Shown here piece by piece: positions 46,708 to 56,838 of a stretch of 64,000 bases of DNA. The position numbers were made by a program, and so were the translations under genes. The notes under the pieces are model-generated. The model saw only the letters and a list, made by a program, of their open reading frames with translations. It searched no databases and was not told the DNA's origin. This DNA is from Mesorhizobium sp. PAMC28654 (GTDB lineage: Bacteria > Pseudomonadota > Alphaproteobacteria > Rhizobiales > Rhizobiaceae): positions 1,922,001 to 1,986,000 of the forward strand of contig NZ_CP085135.1 of NCBI RefSeq assembly GCF_020616515.1, written 5' to 3'. Numbering within the stretch: position 1 is the stretch's first letter; every line of letters starts with the position of its first letter.

Positions 46708-49658
46708 TGCGAAGCAAAAGGTCAAAATCCTTCCTGACCTTTCGCGACGTCTCTTTGAGGTGCGCTTCAAGCACACCGAAATCCGGCAGGTCGGTCACCG
46801 CCAGGAGCAGATCCGAAAGTCCCGGCGGAACGTCGTCCCGCTCAAACACCCCGGTAAGACACAGCCGCGTCATCTGGGTCAGCGCCAGATAGAGCGCGTA
46901 GGCATCGCCAAGTTCCTGCCGGACCCCGGCATCGGCGAAGCCAGGCGCCAGACGGGACAGGATTTCAGCAGTACCAGTGGCTCGCGGCAGGGCTTCGACC
47001 TGCCCGGTGATCACGGCCACCTGGGCAATGAATTCGAGATCGATCAGGCCTCCGGGGATCAGCTTGATGTCCCACAGATCACGCGGCGGCTTCTCTTTCT
47101 CGATCATGGCGCGCATATCGGAGGCCTCGGCCACAACCTTGGCGGTGTCGCGCGGCAGGGCAAGCACTGCCGCCACTTCCGCTTCAACCTCACGACACAG
47201 GTTGGCGTCACCGGCGATCGCGCGCGCCCGACAGCGCCATGTGTTCCCACGTCCAGGCCTCCTGGCGCTGGTACTTCTTGAAGGCATCGATATGGGTGGC
47301 CACCGGCCCCTTGTTGCCGGATGGCCGCAGGCGAAGGTCGAGTTCGTAGAGCACCCCTTCGGCGGTCGGTGCGGACACGGCTGATATCAGCCGCTGCGTC
47401 ATGCGGGTGTAGTAGTGCGAAGGCGCCAACGGCTTGTCGCCGTCGGATTCCTCGGCGTCTTCATCGTGGTCATAGAGCAGGATGAGGTCGACATCCGATC
47501 CGGCGGTCAACTCACGGCTGCCAAGCTTGCCCATGCCGAGCAGCGAAACCCTGCCGCCGGCAATCGTGCCGTGGCGTGACGCGAATTCAGCCGTCACCGC
47601 CTGCAAAGCCGCCTCGATGGTGAGATCGGCCAGATCGGAAAAGGCGCGGCCGGCCCGCGCCGGATCGATAGACCCTGCCAGGAGCCTGACACCGATCAGG
47701 AATTTCTGTTCCGATGCGAATATCCGCAAACGGTCGAGCACGTCCTCATAGGCCCTGTCGCCTTCGACAAAGGCGGAAAGCCGGGCCGACAGATAGGCAC
47801 GATCCGGCAATTCGGTCAGCAGGGCCGGGTCAAGCAGGCCGTCGAAAACATGCGGGCGGCGCGTGATGATCGCCGCGAGCCGAGGGGCAGCGCCCATGAT
47901 CGTCGCCAACAGCTTCAGCAAGGCGGGATTGGACTGAAGCAGGGAAAACAGCTGGATGCCCGCTGGCAGGCCGGCGAGGAACTCGTCGAAGCGCATCAGC
48001 GCTTCGTCCGCGCGGCGCGTCTGGCCGAAAGACTGCAGCAGCGCCGGCGTAAGTTCCGTCAAGCGTTCGCGTGCCTCCGCCGACTGGGTGACGCGATAGC
48101 GGCCAAAATGCCAGCCGCGGATAACGCGGCAGATGTCGCTTGGCCGCTGGAAACCAAGGCCGTGCAAGGTCTGCAATGTGTCGGGATCATCGACATCGCC
48201 AGTGAAGACAAGATTGCCAACGCCCGCCGAAAGCTCGGGCGCGGTTTCAAAAAGTGCTGCGTAGTGGCGTTCGACCTGGTGCAGCGAGGCGCGGAATGCC
48301 TCGGCAAAAGTCGCGGCATCGGCAAAGCCCAGCATTCGCGCGATGCGCTTGAGCCCTTCATCGTCCTCGGGCAGTGTGTGCGTCTGTTCGTCAGCTACCA
48401 TCTGGACGGCATGTTCGACGCGACGCAGGAACCAGTATTGCCGGGCCAGCGCGTCGCGAGCCTCCGTGGTGATCCACCCACGCGCGGCAAGCTGGCCGAG
48501 CATCGGCACGGTTTCTCGCCCCCGCAGTTCGGGGAAACGGCCACCGGCGATCAGTTGCTGGGTCTGGACGAAGAACTCGATCTCGCGGATGCCGCCCCGG
48601 CCGAGCTTGACATTGTGGCCCTTCACCGCGATCTCGCCGTGGCCCTTGTGGGCATGGATCTGGCGCTTGATGGAATGGACGTCGGCGATCGCCGCATAGT
48701 CCATGTACTTGCGCCAGATATAGGGCTGGAGTTCCCTGAGGAAGGCGGCACCTGCCGCCAGGTCGCCGGCCACGGGACGCGCCTTGATCATGGCGGCGCG
48801 CTCCCAGTTCTGGCCGCGCGCCTCGTAATAGCGAAGCGCCGCCTCGACCGGGATCGCCAGCGGGGTCGAACCGGGATCCGGGCGAAGCCGCAGATCAGTC
48901 CGGAAAACATAGCCATGCTCGGTACGGTCCTGCAGGATGCGGACCAGCCGACGCGTCAGCCGCGAAAACAGTTCCGTCGCGTCGAGAGGGTCGATGACGG
49001 CGGGCACGTCCGGGTCGAAGAAGACCACCAGGTCGATATCGGAGGAGAAATTGAGCTCATGCGCGCCGAGCTTGCCCATGCCGAGCAGAATCCAGCCTGA
49101 ATGCCGGGACGGGTTTTCGAGATCAGGCAGCTTCAGCTTGCCTTGCTCGTGCGCATCGCGAAGCAGGAAGTCGACGGCGGCGCGTGTGCAGGCATCGGCG
49201 AGATCGCTGAGGCGCCGCACGGTCAATGACGTTTCGGCCACGCCGGCGAGATCGTCCACGGCAATCAGGAAATGCGCCTCGGATTTCAGCCGGCGCAACT
49301 CCATCATCAGGCCGGATTCCGAAACCGTCTCGGCGCGCGACGCCTTCTCAATCTCGGCACCGATCGAAGCCAGCCGGGCATCGACGGCCTGGTCAAAAAG
49401 CGCGTCGAGGATTTGCGGACGGCGGCGCGCCGTGTCGCGCAGGAATGGAGACAGGTCGAACACCGCGGCAAGGAATTCCTGGCTGGCGCCCTTGCCGGCC
49501 AGCAATTTCGCCAGCCGGGAAAGCCCCGCTTCCCGCGCGGCCGCGGCGATCTCGGACAATTCTTGTCTTGCACGGCTTGCGTCAAGCGGCGCGAGTTTTG
49601 CCACCGGCGTCAAAAGCCAGCCCGTTTCGACACGGTCCGCAACAGTACCCGCCGCCAT
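46691..49658 (-). pseudogene. glnE: glutamine synthetase adenylyltransferase/adenylyl-removing enzyme, frameshifted
   Basis: GlnE adds and removes AMP on glutamine synthetase in response to PII. Both nucleotidyltransferase domains are visible: LLGMGKLGAHELNFSSDIDLV in the N-terminal (removing) half and LLGMGKLGSRELTAGSDVDLI in the C-terminal (adding) half. The frame opens at 49658 and ends after 816 residues at a TGA (47208-47210). The C-terminal about 179 residues (RARAIAGDANLC, LIPGGLIDLEFIAQ) continue in another frame from about 47230 to 46691. The break falls in a GC run (47217-47231): one base too many or two too few. Joined, the length would be a normal 988 residues. It overlaps the upstream kinase gene by one base (TGATG). 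Confidence 0.88.
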
Positions 49659-51133
49659 CAGTGATCCCCCCGTTCGGGAAAACTCATGACCACGGATAAT
49701 CCTGGATTGCCAGGCAGAAGATCAAGCCGTCCGTTGTGGAATTTCATGACTGCCTTGGCGAGACTTAGCCCCAGGCCGGACCCTGGCTGCGAACGGCTTT
49801 TTTCCAATCGCACGAAACGCTCGGTCGCGCGGGCGCGGTCGGCATCGTCAGGGATCCCATGGCCATTGTCAGCGACAGAGAGCTTGATCTGGTCGTCCGC
49901 GCGCTCAAGCGTGACGATGACCCTCGGCTTGTTTGTCGTGTCGGTCGAATATTTGATCGCGTTGTCAACGATGTTGGACAAGGCCTGGCCAATCAGTTCC
50001 CGGTTGCCACCGATGATGAAATTGCCCTGGACAGCTGTCTCGAGCGACACACCGGCCTCCTCGGCCACCGGCTCGTAGAGTTCAACGACATCGCGGACGG
50101 CCTCGACCAGGTCGACCTTGCTCGTGCTCTCGGACGAATAGCCCGCCTCCAGCCTCGAGATCATCAGGATGGCATTGAAGGTTTTGATCAGCTGGTCGGA
50201 TTCAGTGATGGTGCCCTCCAACGCCTGACGATAGTCGGTGGTGTTGTGCTTGCCGGAAAGCGTCGCCTCGGCGCGATTGCGCAGCCGCGTGAGCGGCGTC
50301 TTCAGATCATGGGCGATGTTGTCGGAAACCTGCTTCAGCCCCTCATTGAGCGTGGCGATCCTGGCCAGCATGGAATTGAGGTTCTCGGAGAGCCTGTCGA
50401 ATTCGTCACCGGCGCCAGTGACCGGCAACCGGCCGGAAAGGTCGCCGCCCATGATGCGGCGGCTCGCCTCCGACACGCTGTCGATGCGCTTCAGGGCGGC
50501 GTGCCCGACGAAGAACCATATCAGAAGCCCGCCAAGCCCCATCATGCCGAGTGCCAGCATCAGGGCGCGGCGAATGACGGCGCGAAATCGCTCCGGTTCG
50601 CCGAGATCGCGGCCGACCAGCATGATCATCTGGTTCGGTAGCCGCAACACAAGTGCAATGGCGTTGTGACCCTTCTCGCCTTCGGGCTGGCTAACCGTAT
50701 CACCAGACTGAGGGGTGGCCGGATCGGATGCGGCGGAGCGCTGCCGATCGAGTTCACCTTCGCCGAAACGGCGGTAGGAGAATGGTTCGCTTGTCCAGCC
50801 CTCGGTGTCGATGACCCCCGGCTCCAGGCTCTGCACGTTACCAGTCAGGATCTGGCCGTTGGCGTCGGCGATCAGATAGAGATTGGCGCCGGGCTGGCGG
50901 GACCGCTGCTCCACCACGCGCACCAGGATGGGCAGGCCGCCGCGCTGATAGGCCCGGGCGAGACCTAGAACCTCGTCGTTGATGGTGTCCTGGGTCTGCG
51001 CGGTCAGCATGCGCGCTGACAACGAGGTCATGTAGAAGACCAGAAGCACGGCGCAGAGCGCGAAGAGCAGCAGATAGAGCGCCGAAAGCCGCGCCGCCGT
51101 CGTCTTCATGATAGCCGGCACGGAAAGAGCCAT
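49658..51133 (-). CDS. sensor histidine kinase (HAMP type)
   Basis: The 491-residue kinase has transmembrane segments at about 17-36 and 190-210 around a periplasmic domain, then a HAMP linker. The HisKA motif DNIAHDLKTPLTRLRNRAEA has His275, and the ATPase domain shows NIVDNAIKYS, DNGHGIPD and GSGLGLSLAKAVMK. It starts one base after the response regulator stop (an alternative ATG is at 51109) and overlaps glnE by one base, so regulator, kinase and glnE look co-translated. By position it may sense envelope conditions linked to degP. The signal is unknown. Confidence 0.88.
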   Translation of the reverse strand: MALSVPAIMKTTAARLSALYLLLFALCAVLLVFYMTSLSARMLTAQTQDTINDEVLGLARAYQRGGLPILVRVVEQRSRQPGANLYLIADANGQILTGNVQSLEPGVIDTEGWTSEPFSYRRFGEGELDRQRSAASDPATPQSGDTVSQPEGEKGHNAIALVLRLPNQMIMLVGRDLGEPERFRAVIRRALMLALGMMGLGGLLIWFFVGHAALKRIDSVSEASRRIMGGDLSGRLPVTGAGDEFDRLSENLNSMLARIATLNEGLKQVSDNIAHDLKTPLTRLRNRAEATLSGKHNTTDYRQALEGTITESDQLIKTFNAILMISRLEAGYSSESTSKVDLVEAVRDVVELYEPVAEEAGVSLETAVQGNFIIGGNRELIGQALSNIVDNAIKYSTDTTNKPRVIVTLERADDQIKLSVADNGHGIPDDADRARATERFVRLEKSRSQPGSGLGLSLAKAVMKFHNGRLDLLPGNPGLSVVMSFPERGDH

Positions 51134-51134
51134 G

Positions 51135-51809
51135 CTAGCCGCTCTTGAGCATATAGCCGGCGCCGCGAACGGTGTGCAGGATGGCTTTGTCAAAACCCTT
51201 TTCGATCTTGCCCCGCAGCCGCGAAACATGAACGTCTATGACGTTGGTCTGCGGATCGAAATGATAGTCCCAGACATTTTCAAGCAGCATCGTGCGCGTC
51301 ACAACCTGACCGGCATGGCGCATCAGATATTCGAGCAGGCGGAATTCACGCGGCTGCAGCGTGATCTCGCGCGACGCGCGGCGCACCGAATGGGAGAGCC
51401 TGTCGAGTTCGAGATCACCGACCCGATAGACCGTCTCGGACTCCTTGGCGCTGGCGCGACGGTTCAGCACCTCGACGCGAGCGAGGAGTTCCGAAAAGGC
51501 ATATGGCTTGGTCAGATAATCGTCGCCGCCAGCACGCAGGCCGGTCACCCGGTCATCGACTTCGCCAAGCGCGGACAGGATCAAGACCGGCGTGGTGTTG
51601 CCCCTGGATCTGAGGCCGGCGATCACGGACAGACCGTCGCGACGCGGCATCATCCGATCGATGACCATCACGTCATAGTCGCCGGAATCGGCGAGAGCAA
51701 AACCGGTTTCGCCGTCGCCTGCGACATGCGCGGTGTGGCCAGCCTCGGTGAAGGCTTTCTGGAGATAATCCGCCGCCTCGCGGTCATCTTCTATAACGAG
51801 AATCTTCAT
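51135..51809 (-). CDS. OmpR-family response regulator
   Basis: The 224-residue regulator has a receiver domain (acidic pocket EDD at 7-9, phosphorylated Asp51 in MVIDRMMP, Lys101 in DDYLTKPYAF) and a winged-helix DNA-binding domain (LQPREFRLLEYLMRHAGQVV, VDVHVSRLRGKIE...GAGYML). It is the partner of the kinase encoded next to it. I choose ATG 51809 (MKILVIEDDREAADYLQ), the conserved receiver start; the frame is open back to 51875. Confidence 0.93.
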   Translation of the reverse strand: MKILVIEDDREAADYLQKAFTEAGHTAHVAGDGETGFALADSGDYDVMVIDRMMPRRDGLSVIAGLRSRGNTTPVLILSALGEVDDRVTGLRAGGDDYLTKPYAFSELLARVEVLNRRASAKESETVYRVGDLELDRLSHSVRRASREITLQPREFRLLEYLMRHAGQVVTRTMLLENVWDYHFDPQTNVIDVHVSRLRGKIEKGFDKAILHTVRGAGYMLKSG

Positions 51810-52172
51810 GGAGCCGTTATACGCGATTTCACTGGAAGGTTGAGTGGCCGGCATGTGCATAGTGGCCTTCTCCAATACGCATCGCGACTAAAATAATCAG
51901 GCGATGGCCATTAAATCTTTTCTTTGAGCGTCGTTGCCTCAAATCACCCGGCAATCCTGGGCGGCATGCTTTTATTGAGCGTGGCGTTGCCGCTTGGCAC
52001 TTTCCAAGAGCAGCGCCAGTTCAGCTCTGAAATTACGCGGCAGCGGGCGATGGGGGCCCGCTGCCGCCGGGGGAACACGATGACTGACTAAAGTGTTACG
52101 GCCCCGTGCTTTCCCGTGCAGCGGCTCGGGGGTGTTTGAAACCGCCGCACGGGAAAAGCCTAAAACCAGTCT
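51810..52172. other. gene-free region between degP and the response regulator gene, with two hairpins
   Basis: This 363-base stretch holds two strong stems. CGGCAGCGGGC/GCCCGCTGCCG at 52038-52066 is a perfect 11-bp stem. TTTCCCGTGC/GCACGGGAAA at 52110-52156 lies just past the degP stop and probably terminates it. Neither has a long U-run. The promoter of the regulator-kinase-glnE genes should lie between about 51830 and 52030. No gene is seen. Confidence 0.55.
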
Positions 52173-53722
52173 TCAACCCTTGCCGACAGGCAGGGCGACG
52201 AAACGGTTGTTGTCGTCGCGGGTGATCTGCATCAGCACCGCTTTGCGCCCGGATTTCACCGCATCGGTCATGGCCTTGGAAACGTCGTCGGTGGTGGTCA
52301 CCGCCGCGGAGTTCACAGCGTGATGACATCGCCCGGCTGGATGCCGCGATCGGCGGCATCGCTGTCGGGATCGACATCGGTCACCACAAGCCCCTTGCCG
52401 TTGTCGGACTTGGTAACGGTGAGGCCGAGGTCGGCAAGCGTATCAGGCTTCGCCGGAGCCGCGGGCTGCTGATCGGCCGAGGCCTGCTTGTCGGTGTTTG
52501 GCAGTTTGCCGAGATCGATCTTGATCGACTGGGCCTTGCCATCGCGCCATACAGTGACGTCGACCGACTTGCCGGGCGCATAAGCGCCGATCAGGCGGGC
52601 GAGTTCCTTTGGCGAGGCAACATCCTTGCCATCCACCTGGGTGATCACGTCACCAGCGGTGATGCCGCCCTTCTTGCCGGGACCATCATCCTGGGCGCTC
52701 GAAACGAGGGCGCCCTTCTGCGACTTCAACCCGAGCGACTCGGCGATGTCGGAGGTGACGGGCTGAATTTCAACGCCAAGCCAGCCGCGCTGCACCGAAC
52801 CGTTCTTCATCAGGTCCTGCACGACTTCCTTGGCCGTGGAGGCGGGAATGTCGAAGGCGATGCCGACGCTGCCGCCAGAGGGCGAGAAGATGGCGGTGTT
52901 GATGCCGACGACCTGGCCGTTGAGGTTGAAGGTCGGGCCGCCTGAATTGCCGCGGTTCACCGAGGCGTCGATCTGGAGGAAGTCGTCATAAGGGCCGGCG
53001 CCGATGTCGCGGCCACGGGCCGAAACGATACCAGCGGTGACCGTACCGCCAAGGCCGAATGGGTTGCCGACAGCCACGACCCAGTCGCCGACGCGAACCT
53101 TGGAGTCATCGGCGAAGTCGACATAAGTGAACTTGCTGCTACCGTCGACCTTCAGCACGGCAAGATCGGTGCGCGGATCGGTGCCGACGAGCTTGGCGTC
53201 GAGTTCCTTGCCGTCGTTCATCACGACGGTGAAGGCCGAACCTTCCGAGACGACATGGTTGTTGGTCACGAGGTAGCCATCATCGGAGATGAAGAACCCG
53301 GACCCCTGTGCCACAGGGCGCGGCTGGTCGTTGTTGTGATCGCGATGTCCGAAGCGACGGTTGCCGCCCTGACCGTCCTGACCACCCTGATCGCCAAAGC
53401 CACGGAATTCCTTGAAGAACCGACGCAATTGCGGGTTGTCAGGAAGGTTGTTGAGGCCGTCCTGGTCCTGATCGGAGCTGTCATCGGCCGTCTGATCGAT
53501 CTTGGCCTTGACCTTGACGCTGACAACGGCGGGCGACACGCGCTCCACGATGTCGGCGAAACCTGGAACCTGTGGCGCGTCGACACGCACGGCATCAGCC
53601 AGCACCGGCACGGTTCCGCTGGTCAACGCACCAACGCCGACCGCGCCGACAATTGCGAGGGACGCAGCGGCGGTCATCAGACGCTTGCGGGTGCGGGAAT
53701 ATGAATTGGGGGCAATATTCAT
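52173..53722 (-). pseudogene. degP: DegP/HtrA periplasmic serine protease, frameshifted near the 3' end
   Basis: DegP degrades or refolds misfolded envelope proteins. The product has a signal peptide (about 1-43), a trypsin-like domain with His156 (TNNHVV), Asp186 (RTDLAVL) and Ser260 (NRGNSGGP), and two PDZ domains. The frame from 53722 ends early at TGA 52313-52315 (GDVITL, stop; 469 residues), inside the second PDZ. The missing end continues in the next frame: 47 residues from VNSAAVTTTDDVSKAM to FVALPVGKG (52316-52173). One base appears to be missing near 52316-52320. Joined, the length is about 517 residues, typical of rhizobial DegP. The protease core is intact as given. Confidence 0.88.
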
Positions 53723-53847
53723 TTGTCTCGTATCCTCTTTCAAGGGACGCGCTTTAAATGGCGTCCTCATAAGCAAGAGAATTAGAGAGCCGCACATTAC
53801 AGCGCCATTTCCGACGCATGAAACTTTCGTAATGTTTGGGAGTGATT

Positions 53848-54327
53848 TCAGTCCCGGCGCAAAATAGTGTCGAGTGTCGCCTGTTCTTCCGCGGTCAATG
53901 ATTTCGTCGCAATGGAGCGACGAGACCGGGTGGTCAGGACGATGAAAATGCCTCCGGCCAGCAGAAGGACAACCGGGGCGCCCCAAAGAAGGGCGGTGCG
54001 CGGTTCGAAGCGCGGCTTCAAAAGCACGAACTCACCGTAGCGGGAGACGATATAGTCCATCACTTGCTGGTCGGTGTCGCCGGCAACGATGCGCTGGCGG
54101 ACGAGAACGCGCAGATCGCGAGCAAGGTCGGCATCTGATTCGTCGATCGACTGGTTCTGGCAGACCATGCAGCGCAAGCCTTCCGAAAGCGCCCTCGCCC
54201 TGGCTTCCAACCCGGGATCCGCCAGGACCTCATCCGGCTTCACCGCCTGCGCCACGCCGGAAAACAACAGCATCAGCAACAGGACGAGCGACGCCAGCGA
54301 AAACGTGCTTGCGGTGGCGCGCTTCAT
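53848..54327 (-). CDS. ccmH: cytochrome c maturation protein CcmH (CycL)
   Basis: CcmH is a membrane-anchored thiol reductant that prepares apocytochrome c for haem attachment. The 159-residue protein has a signal peptide, the redox pair Cys53/Cys56 in LRCMVCQNQSI, and a C-terminal transmembrane helix (about 112-130). The start at 54327 overlaps the ccmF stop by four bases (ATGA), so the genes are coupled. It is last in the ccmI-E-F-H operon; a frame extension upstream lies inside ccmF and is not used. Confidence 0.93.
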   Translation of the reverse strand: MKRATASTFSLASLVLLLMLLFSGVAQAVKPDEVLADPGLEARARALSEGLRCMVCQNQSIDESDADLARDLRVLVRQRIVAGDTDQQVMDYIVSRYGEFVLLKPRFEPRTALLWGAPVVLLLAGGIFIVLTTRSRRSIATKSLTAEEQATLDTILRRD

Positions 54328-56312
54328 GACGGGCTCGGCGAGGGCGCGGTGCGCGCCTGCTTGCGGCGGGCGGGCGCACCAACGCGCAGGCGACGGTCCA
54401 TCAGCGACATCGCCGCACCCGCCATCATTACCAATCCTCCGCCCCAGATCAGCGTCACCAGCGGCTTCCACCAGATACGGACAACGACCGCCCCGTCACT
54501 CCCCTCGTCGCCGAGCGAAATGTAGAGCTGGCTTAACCCCATGGTCTTGATGCCCGATTCCGTCGTTGTCATCTGGCGGACCGGGTAGAAGCGTTTGGCC
54601 GAGCTGATTTCGCCAACCGCGCTGCCACCCACCCCGATGATTTCGAACCGGCCCCTATCCTCGCTGAAATTGGGACCCTGGGCCGGATGAAGTCCGACGA
54701 AGCGCAGCGTATGGCCCGACAGTTCCACGGTTTCACCGGGATGCATGGAAAGTATCTTCTCGGTGCCGAAGCAGAGCGTGCCGACAATGCCGAGCGTGGT
54801 CAGTCCAAGGCCGAGATGGGCGAGTGCCGTGCCGAAGACCGAGCGCGGCAAGCCAAGGAATCGCCTGAGCGCGACGCTCGCCCCGACATTGCCGATCCCC
54901 GACTTGACGGCGAGATCCGTGAGAGCGCCAAAGACCAGCCAGAAGGCCAGCCCGGCGCCAAGAGCCGCGAACACCGAAGACCCATCGATGAACAACGCCG
55001 TCACCAGCGTTGCCAGAAGTGCGGCCGCGAAGGCCGCCATCAGGCGCTGGGCCACGCCAAAAATGTCACCGCGTTTCCAGGCAAGCAGCGGCCCGAACGG
55101 CACCATGACCAGCAAGGGCACCATCAGCGGCCCGAACGTAAGGTTGAAGAACGGTGCACCGACCGAAATCTTGTCGGACGAGAAGGATTCGACGGCCAGC
55201 GGGTAGAGCGTGCCGATGAGCACTGTCGCCGTGGCCGTCGTGAGGAACAGATTGTTGAGGACGATCGCGCCTTCGCGCGAGATCGGATGAAAGAGGCCGC
55301 CTGACGTCAGTCGGGAAGCGCGAAGCGCGAACAGTGCCAGCGACCCGCCGATGAACAGCGTCAGTATGCAAAGGATGAAGACGCCTCGCGTCGGATCGGT
55401 GGCGAAGGCGTGGACCGATGTCAGCACGCCGGAGCGCACCAGGAAGGTTCCGAGCAGCGACAGCGAGAAAGTCAGGATGGCCAGGAGCAGCGTCCAGATC
55501 TTCAGGGCTGAGCGCTTTTCCATGACGATCGCCGAATGGAGCAGCGCCGTCCCCGCCAGCCACGGCATGAACGAGGCGTTCTCGACCGGGTCCCAGAACC
55601 AGAAACCACCCCAGCCCAATTCATAGTAGGCCCAGTAGGAACCCATGGCGATGCCGCCGGTCAGGAACATCCAGGCGACCAATGTCCATGGCCGGACCCA
55701 GCGCGCCCAGGAAGCGTCGATGCGACCTTCGATGAGTGCCGCTACCGAGAAGGAAAAGCAGATCGAGAAGCCGACATAGCCGAGATAGAGCAGCGGCGGA
55801 TGAATGGCGAGGCCGAGATCCTGCAGGATCGGATTGAGGTCGCGGCCTTCGATAGGCGCCGGGTTGAGCCTAGTGAAGGGATTGGATGTTGCCAGGATGA
55901 ACAGGAAGAAGGCAGCACCGATCGCGCCCTGCACGGCCAGCACATTGGCGCGAAGCGTGACGGGAAGATTGGTGCCGAAGGCAGCAACGAGGGCGCCGAA
56001 GAAGGTCAGGATCAGCACCCAGAGCAGCATAGAGCCTTCGTGATTGCCCCAGGTGCCGGTGATCTTGTAGATCATCGGCTGCAGCGAATGCGAATTTTCC
56101 CAGACGCTCGCCACCGAGAAATCAGAGCGGGCATAGGCGATCGCCAGCGCGACGAAAGACAGCGCGGTCAAGGCAAAGCCGGTCACCGCGACCGGGCCGC
56201 CAACGGCCATCATGCGCTGGTTGTTGGACCGCGCGCCGAACATCGGCACCACCATCTGCACAAGCGCCAACGCAAAGGCCAGGACCAACGCGAAGTGTCC
56301 GGTTTCAACCAT
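54324..56312 (-). CDS. ccmF: cytochrome c haem lyase subunit CcmF (CycK)
   Basis: CcmF attaches haem to apocytochrome c together with CcmH and CcmI. The 662-residue multi-pass membrane protein has the WWD-type haem-handling motif GWGGFWFWDPVENASFMPWL and conserved TWGNHEGSMLLW. I place the start at 56312 (MVETGHFALVLAFALAL), the usual N-terminus, although an ATG at 56351 is in frame. It overlaps ccmH by four bases and follows ccmE by 74 bases. Confidence 0.94.
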   Translation of the reverse strand: MVETGHFALVLAFALALVQMVVPMFGARSNNQRMMAVGGPVAVTGFALTALSFVALAIAYARSDFSVASVWENSHSLQPMIYKITGTWGNHEGSMLLWVLILTFFGALVAAFGTNLPVTLRANVLAVQGAIGAAFFLFILATSNPFTRLNPAPIEGRDLNPILQDLGLAIHPPLLYLGYVGFSICFSFSVAALIEGRIDASWARWVRPWTLVAWMFLTGGIAMGSYWAYYELGWGGFWFWDPVENASFMPWLAGTALLHSAIVMEKRSALKIWTLLLAILTFSLSLLGTFLVRSGVLTSVHAFATDPTRGVFILCILTLFIGGSLALFALRASRLTSGGLFHPISREGAIVLNNLFLTTATATVLIGTLYPLAVESFSSDKISVGAPFFNLTFGPLMVPLLVMVPFGPLLAWKRGDIFGVAQRLMAAFAAALLATLVTALFIDGSSVFAALGAGLAFWLVFGALTDLAVKSGIGNVGASVALRRFLGLPRSVFGTALAHLGLGLTTLGIVGTLCFGTEKILSMHPGETVELSGHTLRFVGLHPAQGPNFSEDRGRFEIIGVGGSAVGEISSAKRFYPVRQMTTTESGIKTMGLSQLYISLGDEGSDGAVVVRIWWKPLVTLIWGGGLVMMAGAAMSLMDRRLRVGAPARRKQARTAPSPSPS

Positions 56313-56386
56313 GGTGACGCCCGCTTGCTTGCTGTCTTGCGGCAAGGTCATGCCGTAAGACCGTGGGGTCCTTTTGCGGAACCTGC

Positions 56387-56830
56387 CTAGTCACTTTTGC
56401 TTTCCTCCCACACACCCTTGGCCTTGAGGCTATCCGCCACTTCCTTGGGCATGTAGTTCTCGTCATGCTTGGCCAGTACAGTGTCAGCGACGAACACACC
56501 GTCCGGGCCGAACGAGCCTTCGGTGATCACGCCTTGGCCTTCGCGGAACAGGTCGGGAAGAATGCCGGTGTAGGTGACTTTGACATCCTTCTGCTTGTCG
56601 GTCACCGAAAAGGCCACCGTCGTGCCCTGCCCGCGCTGCAGCGTTCCCTTCTCAACAAGGCCGCCAAGCCTGATGCGCTGGCCGGGTTGCAGGCTGGCGG
56701 TGGTCAGATCGGCGGGCATGTAGAAATAGGACGCCTTCTGGCCAAGCGCGTAGAATGTCAGCCCGGTGGCAGCGCCCAGGAAAGCCAGTCCGCCCGCGAT
56801 CACCGACAATCTTTTCTGCTTGCGCGTCAT
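56387..56830 (-). CDS. ccmE: cytochrome c maturation haem chaperone CcmE (CycJ)
   Basis: CcmE binds haem covalently in the periplasm and hands it to CcmF. The 147-residue protein has one N-terminal membrane anchor (about 8-29), a beta-barrel OB-fold domain, and the haem-binding His122 in [10 protein letters not shown] with Tyr126. It lies between ccmI (8-base gap) and ccmF. Confidence 0.95.
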   Translation of the reverse strand: MTRKQKRLSVIAGGLAFLGAATGLTFYALGQKASYFYMPADLTTASLQPGQRIRLGGLVEKGTLQRGQGTTVAFSVTDKQKDVKVTYTGILPDLFREGQGVITEGSFGPDGVFVADTVLAKHDENYMPKEVADSLKAKGVWEESKSD

Positions 56831-56838
56831 CGCTTGCC

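Noticed and set aside
47850..49100. 416-codon frame antisense to glnE
   Set aside because: It mirrors the conserved glnE codons and has no domain signature.
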